A DNA stretch of 64,000 bases from Bacteroidaceae bacterium (GCA_017509605.1 JAFWPH010000009.1:17721-81720); one strand, 5' to 3'. Shown: positions 16,867 to 26,133, counted from the first letter of the stretch. Numbers and translations: made by a program. Notes: a model not told the origin generated them from the sequence alone.

Positions 16867-17262
16867 CTCTCGGCTCTTGACTCTCGGCTCTTGACTCTCG
16901 GCTCTTGACTCTTGACTCTTGACTCTTGACTCTCGACCCTTGACCCTCGACCCTCGACCCTCGACTCTTGACTCTCGACTCTCGACTCATTTTAAGATGA
17001 CAGAAAAAGAATTTATATAATTTTATAATCTCATTTTTTTATAATTTTGAGGCCGCAGGCCGACCCCCTCGCCACTCGACTCTTGACTCTTGACTCTTGA
17101 CTCTCGACTTATTTTAAGATGACAGAAAAAGAATTTATATAATTTTTTAATCTCATTTTTTTATAATTTTGAGGCCGCAGGCCGACCCCCTCGCCACTCG
17201 ACTCTTGACCCTCGACTCTTGACCCTCGACTCTTGACCCTCGACTCTTGACTCTCGACTTTT
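16867..17262. repeat. CTCTTGA/CTCTCGA heptads with a tandem 122-bp unit
   Basis: Heptads run from 16861 to about 16988. A 122-bp unit then occurs twice: TTTTAAGATGACAGAAAAAG starts at 16990 and again at 17112. Each unit holds AT-rich DNA, the GC hairpin GGCC-GCA-GGCC followed by GACCCCCTCGCCA, then heptads. After the second unit heptads continue to 17262. An inverted, diverged copy lies at 60738-60830. Confidence 0.9.
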
Positions 17263-17478
17263 TACTAAATACATAATTCATGAAATATAAACTATAACAA
17301 TTTATAATGTTAAATTCGTAGATTATTAAGATAATTTCGGTTAAATAGTTAAATAAAAATTTGGAAGTGTGTTGAATTTGTGTTTAATTTGCATCCAATG
17401 ATGAAAGGGGACTAAAGAAAATCTGTCGATTATCCTGAAAGACAGCGCATAGAAGCCCCCGAAAAAACGAAACAAAAC
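17263..17478. other. AT-rich leader region of rprX
   Basis: A 216-bp AT-rich stretch without a gene. TTTAATTTGC at 17383-17392 is one base short of the TAnnTTTG pattern and is the best promoter candidate for rprXY. No terminator is visible. Confidence 0.35.
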
Positions 17479-19011
17479 ATGCGTAAGGTATCGATTATCG
17501 TATCGGGCGTGCTGATGGCATTGTCGTTGGTGAGTTTGCTGGGCTTGCAGGTGAAATATGTCGAAGAGATTGTGAACATGCGCCGCGAGCACTTCAACGA
17601 GTCCGTTGAGCACAGCCTTTACCAGGCCACACACGAACTGGAGGTGAGTGAGGCGCGCCGCTATCTTGAGCACGGGACAGCCGCCATGGATGGAATAGCG
17701 ACGGCTTACGACTCTGTCATCGTGACTACGGACTCATCAGTCATACAACACAAACACCAGGTGACTGCACGTGACGGAAGTGTGTATTACTCCCTTGAAA
17801 CGCATGCCAACACCAACTTCGGCAACAAACTGATGTCCAACCCCAAACTGAAAGGCAAGGATGTGGATCTCAAGAAGGTGCTGGCCGACAAATACAATTA
17901 TGAGAAAGGACTGGTTGATGAGGTCATCTACAGCCTCCTCTACACCGCCAGCGACCGACCACTCGACGACCGTATCGACTTCAAGGAACTGGACAATATC
18001 CTGACCGCACACCTACACAACAACGGCATCGACATACCCTATCATTTCCAGGTACTGACCAGCAATGGACGACGTGTCTATGCCTGTCCTGACTTCGCTG
18101 AGGACAAGGACGGAAAATCTACCTTCTCCACAACAATCTTCAAAAACGATCCTGTGGAGAAAATGGGAGTCCTGAAAATCAACTTCCCCACACTGGGGTC
18201 CTATATCTACAGCTCGCTGAAGTTCATTGTGCCGGCGCTGATCTTCACCTCGGTCTTGATCATCTCTTTCATCGTGACACTCGTACTCGTCTTCCGACAA
18301 CGAAGACTCTCGGAGATGAAGAACGACTTCATCAACAACATGACACACGAGTTCAAAACGCCCATCTCAACCATCTCGCTGGCTGCACAGATGCTGAACG
18401 ACAAGTCGTTGCCCAAGTCACCATCGATGCTTGAACGATTATCGACCACGATTATGGACGAGACAAAACGACTGCGTTTCCAAGTGGAAAAGGTGCTTCA
18501 GGTGTCGATGTACGAAAACCAGAAGGCCAATTTCAAACTGAAGGAGATCAATGCCAATGAGTTGATTGCGGGAGTGGTGCACACCTTCGCCTTGAAAGTG
18601 GAAAAGAACGGAGGAAAAATCATCAGTGACCTGAAAGCCAAGGAATCGATGATTCTGGCTGACGACATGCACTTCACGAATGTGATCTTCAACCTGATGG
18701 ACAATGCAGTGAAGTACCGACGGGAAGATGTGGCCTTGGAACTGAAGGTCAGCACTTGGAACGAGGGAGAACACTTGATGATATCCATACAGGACAATGG
18801 AATCGGAATCAAGAAAGACGACTTGAAGAAGGTCTTCGAGAAGTTCTACAGAGTTCATCGAGGTAATGTACATGACGTCAAAGGATTCGGACTCGGACTG
18901 GCCTATGTCAAGAAAATCATCACCGAGCACAACGGAACCATACATGCCGAAAGCGAGCTCGGAATAGGAACGAAATTCATCATTAAATTACAAACAATAA
19001 AAAACCGCTGA
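17479..19011 (+). CDS. rprX: Sensor histidine kinase, RprX type
   Basis: A 510-residue membrane histidine kinase. Transmembrane helix 1 is near residues 5-27 and helix 2 near 250-275 (FIVPALIFTSVLIISFIVTLVLVF), bounding a periplasmic sensor of about 220 residues. HisKA follows with the phosphoacceptor in NNMTHEFKTPISTISLAAQML (about residue 293), then HATPase_c with the N box NLMDNAVKYRRED, G1 DNGIGI and G2 GFGLGLAYV. The arrangement and its place upstream of rprY match the RprX/RprY system first described in Bacteroides fragilis. The response regulator starts 4 bp after its stop, so the pair is co-transcribed. The signal sensed is unknown here. Confidence 0.9.
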   Translation: MRKVSIIVSGVLMALSLVSLLGLQVKYVEEIVNMRREHFNESVEHSLYQATHELEVSEARRYLEHGTAAMDGIATAYDSVIVTTDSSVIQHKHQVTARDGSVYYSLETHANTNFGNKLMSNPKLKGKDVDLKKVLADKYNYEKGLVDEVIYSLLYTASDRPLDDRIDFKELDNILTAHLHNNGIDIPYHFQVLTSNGRRVYACPDFAEDKDGKSTFSTTIFKNDPVEKMGVLKINFPTLGSYIYSSLKFIVPALIFTSVLIISFIVTLVLVFRQRRLSEMKNDFINNMTHEFKTPISTISLAAQMLNDKSLPKSPSMLERLSTTIMDETKRLRFQVEKVLQVSMYENQKANFKLKEINANELIAGVVHTFALKVEKNGGKIISDLKAKESMILADDMHFTNVIFNLMDNAVKYRREDVALELKVSTWNEGEHLMISIQDNGIGIKKDDLKKVFEKFYRVHRGNVHDVKGFGLGLAYVKKIITEHNGTIHAESELGIGTKFIIKLQTIKNR

Positions 19012-19015
19012 ACTT

Positions 19016-19741
19016 ATGGACGAGAATTTTGATGTGGCTCATATTCTTCTGTGTGAAGACGATGAGAATTTGGGAATGTTGCTGAGAGAGTATCTCGAGG
19101 CCAAAGGCTATAAGGTTGAGTTGTGCGCTGATGGCGAAGTGGGATACAAAGCATTCCGAGAGAACCGTTATGACTTGGCTATCCTGGACGTCATGATGCC
19201 CAAGATGGATGGCTTCACTCTGGCTACAAAGATACGCGAGTTGAACTCCGACACACCCTTCATCTTCTTGACGGCAAAAACGCTGAAGGAAGACGTTCTC
19301 TCAGGGTTCAAGATCGGAGCCGATGACTATATCACCAAACCCTTCTCCATGGAAGAGGTTGTGATGCGCATCGAGGCTATACTGAGACGTGTGAGGGGAA
19401 AGAAGAACAAGGAAACAACCGTGCACCAAATCGGAAGCTACTTGTTCGACACTCAGAAGCAGATTCTCTCACGAAACGGAGAGCAAGTGAAACTCACGAC
19501 CAAGGAGGCTGAGCTGCTGACACTGCTGAGCAGCAAGGCCAACGAACTGCTACAGCGTGACTTCGCACTCAAGACCATCTGGATTGACGACAACTACTTC
19601 AATGCAAGAAGCATGGACGTCTATATCACCAAACTGCGCAAACACCTGAAGGACGACCCGAAGGTGGAAATCCTCAACGTGCATGGCAAGGGCTACAAAC
19701 TGGTCATCTCGGGAGAGGAAAAAGATGAGCAGGAGGATTGA
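19016..19741 (+). CDS. rprY: OmpR-family response regulator, RprY type
   Basis: A 241-residue regulator with a receiver domain (acidic pocket in LLCEDDEN, phosphoacceptor Asp in LAILDVMMPKMDG, Thr/Lys in FLTAKT and DDYITKPFSMEE) and a C-terminal winged-helix DNA-binding domain (about 140-232, with LTTKEAELLTLL and the recognition region SMDVYITKLRKHLKDDPKVEI). It is the cognate partner of the kinase 4 bp upstream. The acidic extreme C-terminus (GEEKDEQED) is ordinary for this group. A strong bidirectional terminator follows. Confidence 0.93.
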   Translation: MDENFDVAHILLCEDDENLGMLLREYLEAKGYKVELCADGEVGYKAFRENRYDLAILDVMMPKMDGFTLATKIRELNSDTPFIFLTAKTLKEDVLSGFKIGADDYITKPFSMEEVVMRIEAILRRVRGKKNKETTVHQIGSYLFDTQKQILSRNGEQVKLTTKEAELLTLLSSKANELLQRDFALKTIWIDDNYFNARSMDVYITKLRKHLKDDPKVEILNVHGKGYKLVISGEEKDEQED

Positions 19742-19763
19742 TGACTTAAAATAATATATAGCA

Positions 19764-19799
19764 ACAGCAGCTACAACCTGATTCGATTGTAGCTGCTGT
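19764..19799. terminator. Bidirectional terminator between rprY and glmM
   Basis: ACAGCAGCTACAA (19764-19776) and TTGTAGCTGCTGT (19787-19799) form a perfect 13-bp stem with a 10-nt loop. Rightward reading gives CACTTTTCT after it; leftward reading gives ATATATTATTTT. It suits both converging genes. Confidence 0.85.
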
Positions 19800-19818
19800 C
19801 ACTTTTCTGTAGTACCCG

Positions 19819-21204
19819 CTATTTCATGCTGAGGATGACGTTCATCACGTCCTTGCCGATCTGGTCGGCGGCCTCCATGGTGTTGGCCTCGCTATATACC
19901 CGGATGATGGGCTCGGTGTTCGACTTCCTGAGGTGAACCCACTTGTCGGGGAAGTCAATCTTCACACCATCGATATCGTTCACCTCCTCGTTCTTGTATA
20001 GCTCCTTCACTTTGGCGAGAATGGCATCAACGTCGGTGCTGGCATCAAGGTCGATGCGGTTCTTGGCAATGAAGTAGTTGGGGTAGGTGAGACGAAGCTC
20101 GCTGACCGTCTTCTTCTCATGAGCCAGATGGCTGAGGAAGAGGGCTATACCCACTAAGGCGTCGCGTCCGTAGTGAGCCGCGGGATAGATGACGCCTCCA
20201 TTGCCCTCACCGCCGATAACGGCGTGGGTGTCCTTCATCTTCTTCACTACATTCACTTCACCCACTGCGCTGGCATTGTACTCCATGCCGTAGTTGCGGG
20301 TCACATCCCTCAGAGCCCTGGTGGAACTGAGGTTGCTGACGGTGTTGCCTGGTGTGTGACGAAGGATATAGTCGGCAACGGTCACAAGGGTGTATTCCTC
20401 ACCGTACATCTGTCCTTTCTCGTCAATGAATGCCAGTCGATCCACATCGGGGTCAACAACGAAAGCTACATCGTGACCACCTTTGGCCATAAGACCCATG
20501 ATATCGCCCAGGTTCTTCTCCAACGGCTCGGGGTTGTGCTGGAAGTCACCTGTGGGGGCATCGTAGAGCGGGGTGACATGGCGTACACCAAGTTGCTCGA
20601 GGAGCATCGGCAGAATGATACCGCCTACGGAGTTGATGCTGTCGAAGGCTACCTTGAAATCGGCTTTTCTGATGGCATCCACATCAACCAACTTGAGCCC
20701 AAGCACCATGTCGATATGCTTCTGGTTGTAGGTATCGTCTTCTTTGTAAGAACCCAGATGATCGACGTCGGCATAGTCGAAATCCTCGGCTTCGGCAATG
20801 CGCAACACCTCGTTGCCTTCCTCAGCGTTGAGGAACTCTCCGTTGCTGTTGAGCAACTTGAGCGCGTTCCAGTGACGGGGATTGTGGCTGGCGGTGATGA
20901 TGATACCACCTTCAGCGCCTTCGCCTGTAACTGCTATCTCGGTGGTGGGGGTGGTGGCGAGACCGATGTTGACCACATCGAATCCCATACCCATAAGGGT
21001 TCCGCAAACGACGTTCTTGACCATCTCACCCGATATTCTCGCATCCCTGCCCACAACAATCTTGTTGGACTTGACTGTGGATGAACGGCGAATGAGTGTG
21101 GCGTAAGCAGAAGTGAACTTCACGATGTCGAGGGGATTGAGTCCCTCGCCTGCACGTCCGCCAATGGTGCCGCGAATACCGGAAATAGATTTGATTAGTG
21201 ACAT
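19819..21204 (-). CDS. glmM: Phosphoglucosamine mutase (GlmM type)
   Basis: A 461-residue alpha-D-phosphohexomutase that interconverts glucosamine 6- and 1-phosphate on the way to UDP-GlcNAc. The active-site serine lies in IITASHNPRHWNALKLL, the metal-binding loop is VVDPDVDRLAFID, the sugar-binding loop GGEGNGGVIYP, and the phosphate-binding loop RKSNTEPIIRVYSEA. The N-terminal SGIRGTIGG is typical. Length and order of the four domains are normal. Assignment to glucosamine rather than another hexose is by overall resemblance to Bacteroidetes GlmM. The next leftward gene upstream is a lipoprotein, 144 bp away. Confidence 0.9.
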   Translation of the reverse strand: MSLIKSISGIRGTIGGRAGEGLNPLDIVKFTSAYATLIRRSSTVKSNKIVVGRDARISGEMVKNVVCGTLMGMGFDVVNIGLATTPTTEIAVTGEGAEGGIIITASHNPRHWNALKLLNSNGEFLNAEEGNEVLRIAEAEDFDYADVDHLGSYKEDDTYNQKHIDMVLGLKLVDVDAIRKADFKVAFDSINSVGGIILPMLLEQLGVRHVTPLYDAPTGDFQHNPEPLEKNLGDIMGLMAKGGHDVAFVVDPDVDRLAFIDEKGQMYGEEYTLVTVADYILRHTPGNTVSNLSSTRALRDVTRNYGMEYNASAVGEVNVVKKMKDTHAVIGGEGNGGVIYPAAHYGRDALVGIALFLSHLAHEKKTVSELRLTYPNYFIAKNRIDLDASTDVDAILAKVKELYKNEEVNDIDGVKIDFPDKWVHLRKSNTEPIIRVYSEANTMEAADQIGKDVMNVILSMK

Positions 21205-21299
21205 TGTGATTCTTGTTTTTATTGTTTAATGATTTCTCTCAGATTTCTAATATCCCTCTGTGCCCGCGTTCTCTCCTTGACTCCTTCTCTCCTTAGAGA

Positions 21300-21345
21300 T
21301 TATTTTCGGATGGCAGCTAAAGCCTAATGCCTAAAGCATAAACTT
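21300..21345. repeat. Short GCCTAAA/GCCTAAT heptad remnant
   Basis: CGGATGGCAGCTAAAGCC and then TAATGCC and TAAAGCA heptads fill the space just 3' of the lipoprotein gene that ends at 21349. The CGGATGG part matches the palindrome found in the 189-bp units. Confidence 0.6.
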
Positions 21346-21348
21346 TGC

Positions 21349-22020
21349 CTAATTTTTCCCAAGCTGATACGTGATCTCGTAGTAGCAGGGCAGCACATAG
21401 TTGGAAGCGTTGGTGGTTCCCGAAGCATGAGGAACGATAAGCCTGACCTTGGCAATCTTTCCTGCATATCGGGTGAGACGGACAAAAGTGAGTGGTTTGA
21501 TCCATCCTGTAGGCACGTTGGAACCATAACGAGAACTCATCATGCCCTCGGTGAAGGATGCGGAGAATGTTCGGTTCTTGTCGTTGTAGTTGCAGAGCAT
21601 CTTATCAACGATAGAGGGGGAATAGTAGTTGGTGTAGGTGGAGTCGCCCGCTTCGATGTCATATTCCATGAAACGACACAGGATCGTGCGGTTGATGGTG
21701 CTGTCACCATTGGCCTTCGCCATCTCGCGCATCGTGCTTCCCTCACCTCGCCTGACTATCTGCATGTAGATGCCATCGTCGTTGAAAAGCACGAATTCAT
21801 TGGAAACGGTATCGGTGACGGAGTCCTTGGCGTAGAACTCTTCCTCGGAGATGACCTTGATCTTCCCGCAGATATCATTGTCGTCGATGAAACGAGCGAT
21901 GGCTCTTTTCTCTTTCTTCCTCATTTCGGCGTAGGTCTCACTGTCGTGGCAACTTGTGCTGCAGAGGAGGGTCAGTGTAGTCAGGACGATTCCTGACAGC
22001 AGATAGATGAATCTTCTCAT
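21349..22020 (-). CDS. Lipoprotein, DUF4827-like
   Basis: A 223-residue lipoprotein. The N-terminus MRRFIYLLSGIVLTTLTLL ends in CSTSC, giving a lipobox cysteine near residue 24. The body (DNDICGKIKVISEEEFYAKD, FVLFNDDGIYMQIVRRGEG) matches my recollection of the DUF4827 family, Bacteroidetes lipoproteins with a resemblance to FKBP-type prolyl isomerases. No function is established. The ATG at 22020 is chosen because it begins the signal peptide. A -7 motif, TAACTTTGC, lies at 22101-22093. It precedes glmM on the same strand and may be co-transcribed with it. Confidence 0.75.
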   Translation of the reverse strand: MRRFIYLLSGIVLTTLTLLCSTSCHDSETYAEMRKKEKRAIARFIDDNDICGKIKVISEEEFYAKDSVTDTVSNEFVLFNDDGIYMQIVRRGEGSTMREMAKANGDSTINRTILCRFMEYDIEAGDSTYTNYYSPSIVDKMLCNYNDKNRTFSASFTEGMMSSRYGSNVPTGWIKPLTFVRLTRYAGKIAKVRLIVPHASGTTNASNYVLPCYYEITYQLGKN

Positions 22021-22092
22021 TTTTTTCGATTGTTCTTGTCTTGTTTGTCTATTTGAGGTGGCCCAGTAAAGCCAAACCATTAGAAAATTCGT

Positions 22093-22101
22093 GCAAAGTT
22101 A
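22093..22101 (-). promoter_or_regulatory. -7 element for the DUF4827-like gene
   Basis: TAACTTTGC on the minus strand fits TAnnTTTG. The leader is about 70 nt. A clear -33 box is not seen. Confidence 0.5.
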
Positions 22102-22239
22102 TAATTTTTATCGCTAACACCATCTATTTTCGCAGTTTATACCTTATTTATTTATGATATTTTAAGTTGTTACACAACAATAGTAACCTTTCAACCATTC
22201 CTATCGACATCCATTTCCATCAATGTCGCCAGACCAAGC

Positions 22240-22510
22240 ATGGCAACACTCAATGCTCAAAAGCCAATATTCAATGTTCAAAAATGCGATTAAGCGAGCG
22301 CAGAGCCGAACTTGTTCGAGCTATGCCGGACATTTGAAGCAGCGAGAGCAATCAAAATTGTGATTAAGTGAGAGCAGAGTCAAGCTTGCTTGAACTATGC
22401 CGAACGTGAGCAATTTATCTAAGCTTGCTTAGATTGCCGAGTCGCGCCAAATGAAGACAAAGTCAAGCGTGAGCATTTTAGGCGAAGCCAATGTTCAATG
22501 TTTCATAATG
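22240..22510. repeat. Hairpin-bearing dispersed element, long copy, with CAATGTT heptads
   Basis: CAATGCT/CAATATT/CAATGTT heptads (22248-22279) lead into the element at 22280-22490 and resume after it (CAATGTT, 22490-22505). The element carries three perfect stems around a TT loop: CGAAC-TT-GTTCG (22307-22318), TCAAGC-TT-GCTTGA (22380-22393) and TCTAAGC-TT-GCTTAGA (22418-22433). Stem bases differ but pairing is kept. Its ends match the 74-bp copy at 2511. The following AT-rich 22506-22667 shows nothing else. Confidence 0.85.
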
Positions 22511-22667
22511 TCACGCCCCTGGAAACATTTTTGCATATAACACCGCATAAATATACAATAAACATCCCAAAAATCACCCAAAAATGTGCATATTTAACAT
22601 TTGTTATACATATATATTCCTAAATTAACATTTACCATGAAACATTTAACATCGTCATTTTTTGTAC

Positions 22668-24257
22668 CTATTTTCTCGGTTTAAGAATATGCCGTCTCAT
22701 CAACAACCATACGGCGATGCACAATAAACCGTAGTAAAGGATAACCTCAAACAAGGTGGGGCTCCACTGCAAAGTAGCATGACTAAAAGACGAGAAAAAG
22801 TCCACCGACTGGTTCATGCACTTTAACAACCCATGTATGATACCGGCCAGCCAACTGTCGATGGATGTCGCAAATGCAGTCTGACCAATGGAGCCTATAG
22901 CCCAGACCAACCTGAGTATCCACCAAACCACCGCTACCATCATCAGCAGCGATGCTAGTACGCTGACACAGATGTTGGTGGCAATGCCCACAAGGGAGAT
23001 GCTGGCGAAATGGTAAGCCACGATTCCAGCTGTGGACAACGTGGCGATAACGGAGATGAGGATGATACCGACGAAGTAGCTGGTCAGTTTCTTGGCGATG
23101 GAAAGCATCGCGCTTTTGTTGATAACAGCTTGCAGACCGCTGAGTGCGGGAGAAGCGATGGTGATGCCGAGCATGGACGCGTAGGACAACTGAAAACTGA
23201 TGTTCATGATGTAGAACGGGTCGAACAAGAGCATGATAAAGGCAGAGAGAGTCAAAGCGTCGAACCCTGACTGCTTCCCCCCATAGAGGGTCTTGGCCAC
23301 ACAGATGATGGTACACATCGCTGCTGCCCTGACCAATGACGGAGGTGTACCCGCCAAAAGGGTGTAGGCCCACAAACTGATGATGACCAACAGATGGGGC
23401 AACCATTTGTGCTTACGACGGAAGAATGAAGAGAGGAAGAAGATGTCGAGCAAGGCATAGATGATCGTGAGATGGAAACCTGACAGGGCCAGCACATGCG
23501 ACACACCTGCCCTGGAATACCTCTTGCTGATGTTCATACCCTTTTCGCGCATGGCCCTATGGTCGCCCAACGTCATGGCTGTGAGTATAGCCTCCTCCTC
23601 GGATGGCAGTTGCAGGGAGGCATACTGTTCGGCAACCCTTTTCCGTAGCTTCCCCCAGTTGAAGCGCTCATGAGCATTGTCCTTGGTTGTCCACCATCGC
23701 CTGGCGTACTGAGTGGCGGTGATGTGGGAGTAGTAGAGATGCCGTTGATAACCGAGCAACTGGCGCTCCTCTTCTCCCTTACTTTCCAACTTCTCGATCT
23801 CTGAAATGACCGACCTCCTGTAACGAGGCACGAACTGGATGCGGTCTCCTGGCTCCAGTTTCATGGGACGGCCACTACTGCTCCATAGATAAACCATCTG
23901 GCGTCCGCCCGACTTGCCACAGTCAATGGTGGTGGCGTAGCTTTTTTTCTTCTCCACCGCATAGTCGAGCACCGTTGCCGTCACACTGTGGTTGCTTTCG
24001 CCTATGGGACGACACATCGTTTGGTGGGAGAACCCCGCCCTGACGAAACCTAAAACCAAGGCAAAGAGCATGGTGCAGACACCGAATGACGTCACGCTCC
24101 TTTTCCTCCTCATCAGAACAGGAAGGGGCAAATAGGAAAGCGCCAGCACTGCGCAAGACACAATTAAGGCATACTGTTGGCCGAAAAACCTTGGATAGCA
24201 ACAGGCCAGCAGTATGCCTACGATGAAAGCCACTAATACCCTGGGTAGTGGTGCCAT
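22668..24257 (-). CDS. comEC: ComEC/Rec2-family DNA uptake channel protein
   Basis: A 529-residue polytopic membrane protein. The N-terminal part has two to three helices and then a soluble DUF4131-like segment (about 60-190, with ATVLDYAVEKKKSYATTIDCG). The Competence domain follows with the hallmark SRAGVSHVLALSGFHLTIIY (about 250-270) and ten or so helices. ComEC forms the inner-membrane channel for single-stranded DNA in natural transformation. No C-terminal metallo-beta-lactamase domain is present; short forms without it are usual in this phylum. The ATG at 24257 starts at the first helix. It is 7 bp downstream of rpe and probably co-transcribed. Competence of the host is not shown by this gene alone. 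Confidence 0.9.
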   Translation of the reverse strand: MAPLPRVLVAFIVGILLACCYPRFFGQQYALIVSCAVLALSYLPLPVLMRRKRSVTSFGVCTMLFALVLGFVRAGFSHQTMCRPIGESNHSVTATVLDYAVEKKKSYATTIDCGKSGGRQMVYLWSSSGRPMKLEPGDRIQFVPRYRRSVISEIEKLESKGEEERQLLGYQRHLYYSHITATQYARRWWTTKDNAHERFNWGKLRKRVAEQYASLQLPSEEEAILTAMTLGDHRAMREKGMNISKRYSRAGVSHVLALSGFHLTIIYALLDIFFLSSFFRRKHKWLPHLLVIISLWAYTLLAGTPPSLVRAAAMCTIICVAKTLYGGKQSGFDALTLSAFIMLLFDPFYIMNISFQLSYASMLGITIASPALSGLQAVINKSAMLSIAKKLTSYFVGIILISVIATLSTAGIVAYHFASISLVGIATNICVSVLASLLMMVAVVWWILRLVWAIGSIGQTAFATSIDSWLAGIIHGLLKCMNQSVDFFSSFSHATLQWSPTLFEVILYYGLLCIAVWLLMRRHILKPRK

Positions 24258-24264
24258 CTCGTCT

Positions 24265-24912
24265 TTAGAGGTTCTTGAGCGTGATGATTCTCTCGTGGGG
24301 GTCCTCAGCACCGAAAACGTAAGAACCTGCCACCAACACATCGGTTCCGCTCTCCGCTAACAACTTGCCTGTGTCGGCTTTCACGCCTCCGTCAACCTCG
24401 ATGAGGGCCTTGCTGCCACTGCGCTGGATGAGTTGACGGAGTTCCTTGACCTTCTCGGTAGAGTGGGAGATGAACTTCTGACCGCCGAAACCCGGGTTGA
24501 CCGTCATGAGCAGGACCATGTCCACATCCTCAATAATGTCGGTGAGCATGCACACCGGTGTGGATGGATTAAGGGTGACACCTGCTTTCATTCCTGCCTC
24601 GTGGATCTGCTGCACCACACGGTGAAGGTGGGGGCATGCCTCGTAGTGAACGTTCATCATCATCGCTCCGAGGTCGCGCACTTGACTGATGAATTTCTCG
24701 GGCTGCACAATCATCAGATGCACGTCGAGAGGCTTGGCGCAGATCTTGGCCACCGCCTTGAGGACGGGAAAACCAAACGAGATGTTGGGTACAAACACCC
24801 CGTCCATGACGTCGAGGTGCAACCAGTCGGCTTGGGATGTGTTGATCATGTCAATCTCTCTGTCGAGATGAGCGAAGTCGGCTGCCAGTAAAGAGGGTGA
24901 AACTAACTGCAT
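24265..24912 (-). CDS. rpe: Ribulose-phosphate 3-epimerase
   Basis: A 215-residue TIM-barrel enzyme of the pentose phosphate pathway that interconverts ribulose 5-phosphate and xylulose 5-phosphate. Motifs: SPSLLAADFAHL at the N-terminus, WLHLDVMDGVFVPNISFG with the metal-binding His and catalytic Asp, VHLMI, LLMTVNPGFGGQKFI, and VDGGVKADT with the second catalytic Asp. The length is normal and the protein soluble. It sits between a coiled-coil membrane protein gene (23 bp upstream) and comEC (7 bp downstream), so the three are likely one transcript. Confidence 0.96.
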   Translation of the reverse strand: MQLVSPSLLAADFAHLDREIDMINTSQADWLHLDVMDGVFVPNISFGFPVLKAVAKICAKPLDVHLMIVQPEKFISQVRDLGAMMMNVHYEACPHLHRVVQQIHEAGMKAGVTLNPSTPVCMLTDIIEDVDMVLLMTVNPGFGGQKFISHSTEKVKELRQLIQRSGSKALIEVDGGVKADTGKLLAESGTDVLVAGSYVFGAEDPHERIITLKNL

Positions 24913-24935
24913 ATTATGATTTATTGTAAGTTCGC

Positions 24936-25817
24936 TTATTTGAGTTCAAAAGATGTCTGTCCTATCATCCTGTTGTCGGCGAAGATGAAGATCTTGTATG
25001 TCCCGGCGCTGAGATATTCGTTGACATCCCAATAAAGCGTCACATCCTGTTCTTCACCGTTATACTCGATGTATTTCTTGATGGAGTAGGTGAGGTCGGT
25101 GTTTTCGTACTGGAATGTCGCAGTGCTGTTGGTGAGCACAGAATTGTCGGGCTTGAGTATTCTCGCGTAGATGATTCTCTGCCCGTTTTGGGCTGTGACG
25201 TTTTTCGTGATGGTGAATCCGAAAGCGATGCTTCTGACGTCCTTCACTTTCTTGGCTTCCTTGTTGCGTTTGTTGCGGGTCTGCACCCAGAACTTCGTGG
25301 CGTCGAGTTGGGCTGCGATATCTACTTTGTCCTTGAGCTGATTACGCTCCTCAGAAAGGTTCGATATCTGGGTAGCTGCCTCATTGTACTGCTTCTTGAT
25401 GTTGGTGTTCTCGGCAGTGAGCTTCTCGTTGAGACGATTGAGGGAATCGACTTGCACGATGTAGGAACGAAGCACTGCCCTGAGTGTCTCGATCTCTTTT
25501 TTCAGACGGGTGATCTCGGCCACATCTGTTGCCTTGGTCCTTCGGAGTTCCTCTAACAGCTCCTGGGTGTGACGCCTCTCAATGTCAATCTGAGCCATCA
25601 GTGAGTCGTTGGTGAGCTGTTTCTGCAACTCACCATACTGAACGTCGAACTGTTGGTACTGGTTTTCCATCTCCTGTTTGTTGATCTCAGCCAGTTGCAT
25701 GAGCTCCTCGTTCTCTAACTTCTCGTTTTTGAGGGATTGGCTGAGGTAGATGATGGCGGCTGCCAATCCAACGACGAGCAGTCCCACAGCACTCCAGATG
25801 ATGATATTCTTCTTCAT
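24936..25817 (-). CDS. Membrane-anchored coiled-coil protein
   Basis: A 293-residue protein I cannot assign to a named family. An N-terminal helix (IIIWSAVGLLVVGLAAAIIYL, about 5-25) anchors it, and residues about 28-175 are a long coiled coil (QSLKNEKLENEELMQLAEIN, LEELRRTKATDVAEITRLKK). Residues about 185-293 form a beta-rich domain (IAFGFTITKNVTAQNGQRII, SAGTYKIFIFADNRMIGQT) ending in FELK. The topology suggests an inner-membrane anchor with periplasmic coiled coil and Ig-like head. First gene of the rpe-comEC run. A weak -7 motif (TATGTTTG) lies at 25930-25923. Confidence 0.8.
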   Translation of the reverse strand: MKKNIIIWSAVGLLVVGLAAAIIYLSQSLKNEKLENEELMQLAEINKQEMENQYQQFDVQYGELQKQLTNDSLMAQIDIERRHTQELLEELRRTKATDVAEITRLKKEIETLRAVLRSYIVQVDSLNRLNEKLTAENTNIKKQYNEAATQISNLSEERNQLKDKVDIAAQLDATKFWVQTRNKRNKEAKKVKDVRSIAFGFTITKNVTAQNGQRIIYARILKPDNSVLTNSTATFQYENTDLTYSIKKYIEYNGEEQDVTLYWDVNEYLSAGTYKIFIFADNRMIGQTSFELK

Positions 25818-26133
25818 TTCGTTGATGTAAAGGTCTTATGTAAATTGTCTCTCTTAATGATTGATGATGTGAACGGGGATTTTATAGAAGGCCCCATTGC
25901 ATGTTTGTTCCAAAATCAAGTACAAACATAATCAAAAATGCTGATATAGTGGGGATGAAAGCGGAAAAAAATCCTCTTGGCAGGAAAAAAGGATGTTTAA
26001 GGGCATGGAAAAAGCCTTGCAGCACATTCGCTACAAGGCTTTTCCTTTTCTCGGCTGTCAGATAGCCGGACATTGAGCCAAAGAGACGAACCCAAGCATA
26101 ATAACTGGTCGCTCGTTTGGCGTTGGGTGAGGA
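25818..26133. other. Intergenic region between fusA2-type gene and coiled-coil gene
   Basis: A 316-bp gap without a gene. It contains a possible -7 element for the leftward gene (25923-25930), the fusA2 terminator (26007-26045) and a small hairpin CGGCT-GTCAGAT-AGCCG at about 26053-26069. Nothing else is identifiable. Confidence 0.5.
26007..26045 (-). terminator. Terminator of the EF-G2-type gene
   Basis: AAAAGCCTTG and CAAGGCTTTT form a 10-bp stem. Read leftward the second arm continues into a T-run (GGCTTTTTCC), which suits the gene ending at 26134. Confidence 0.75.

Noticed and set aside
16867..17262. CRISPR array
   Set aside because: Units are 7 bp without spacers of constant length, and the larger 122-bp unit is a simple duplication; no cas gene is present.
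22668..24257. comEC considered as truncated pseudogene because it lacks the metallo-beta-lactamase domain
   Set aside because: The frame is intact with a natural end, and short ComEC forms are normal in Bacteroidota.
26053..26069. Riboswitch or tRNA remnant near the fusA2 terminator
   Set aside because: Only a 5-bp stem is seen, with no conserved riboswitch core or tRNA arms.
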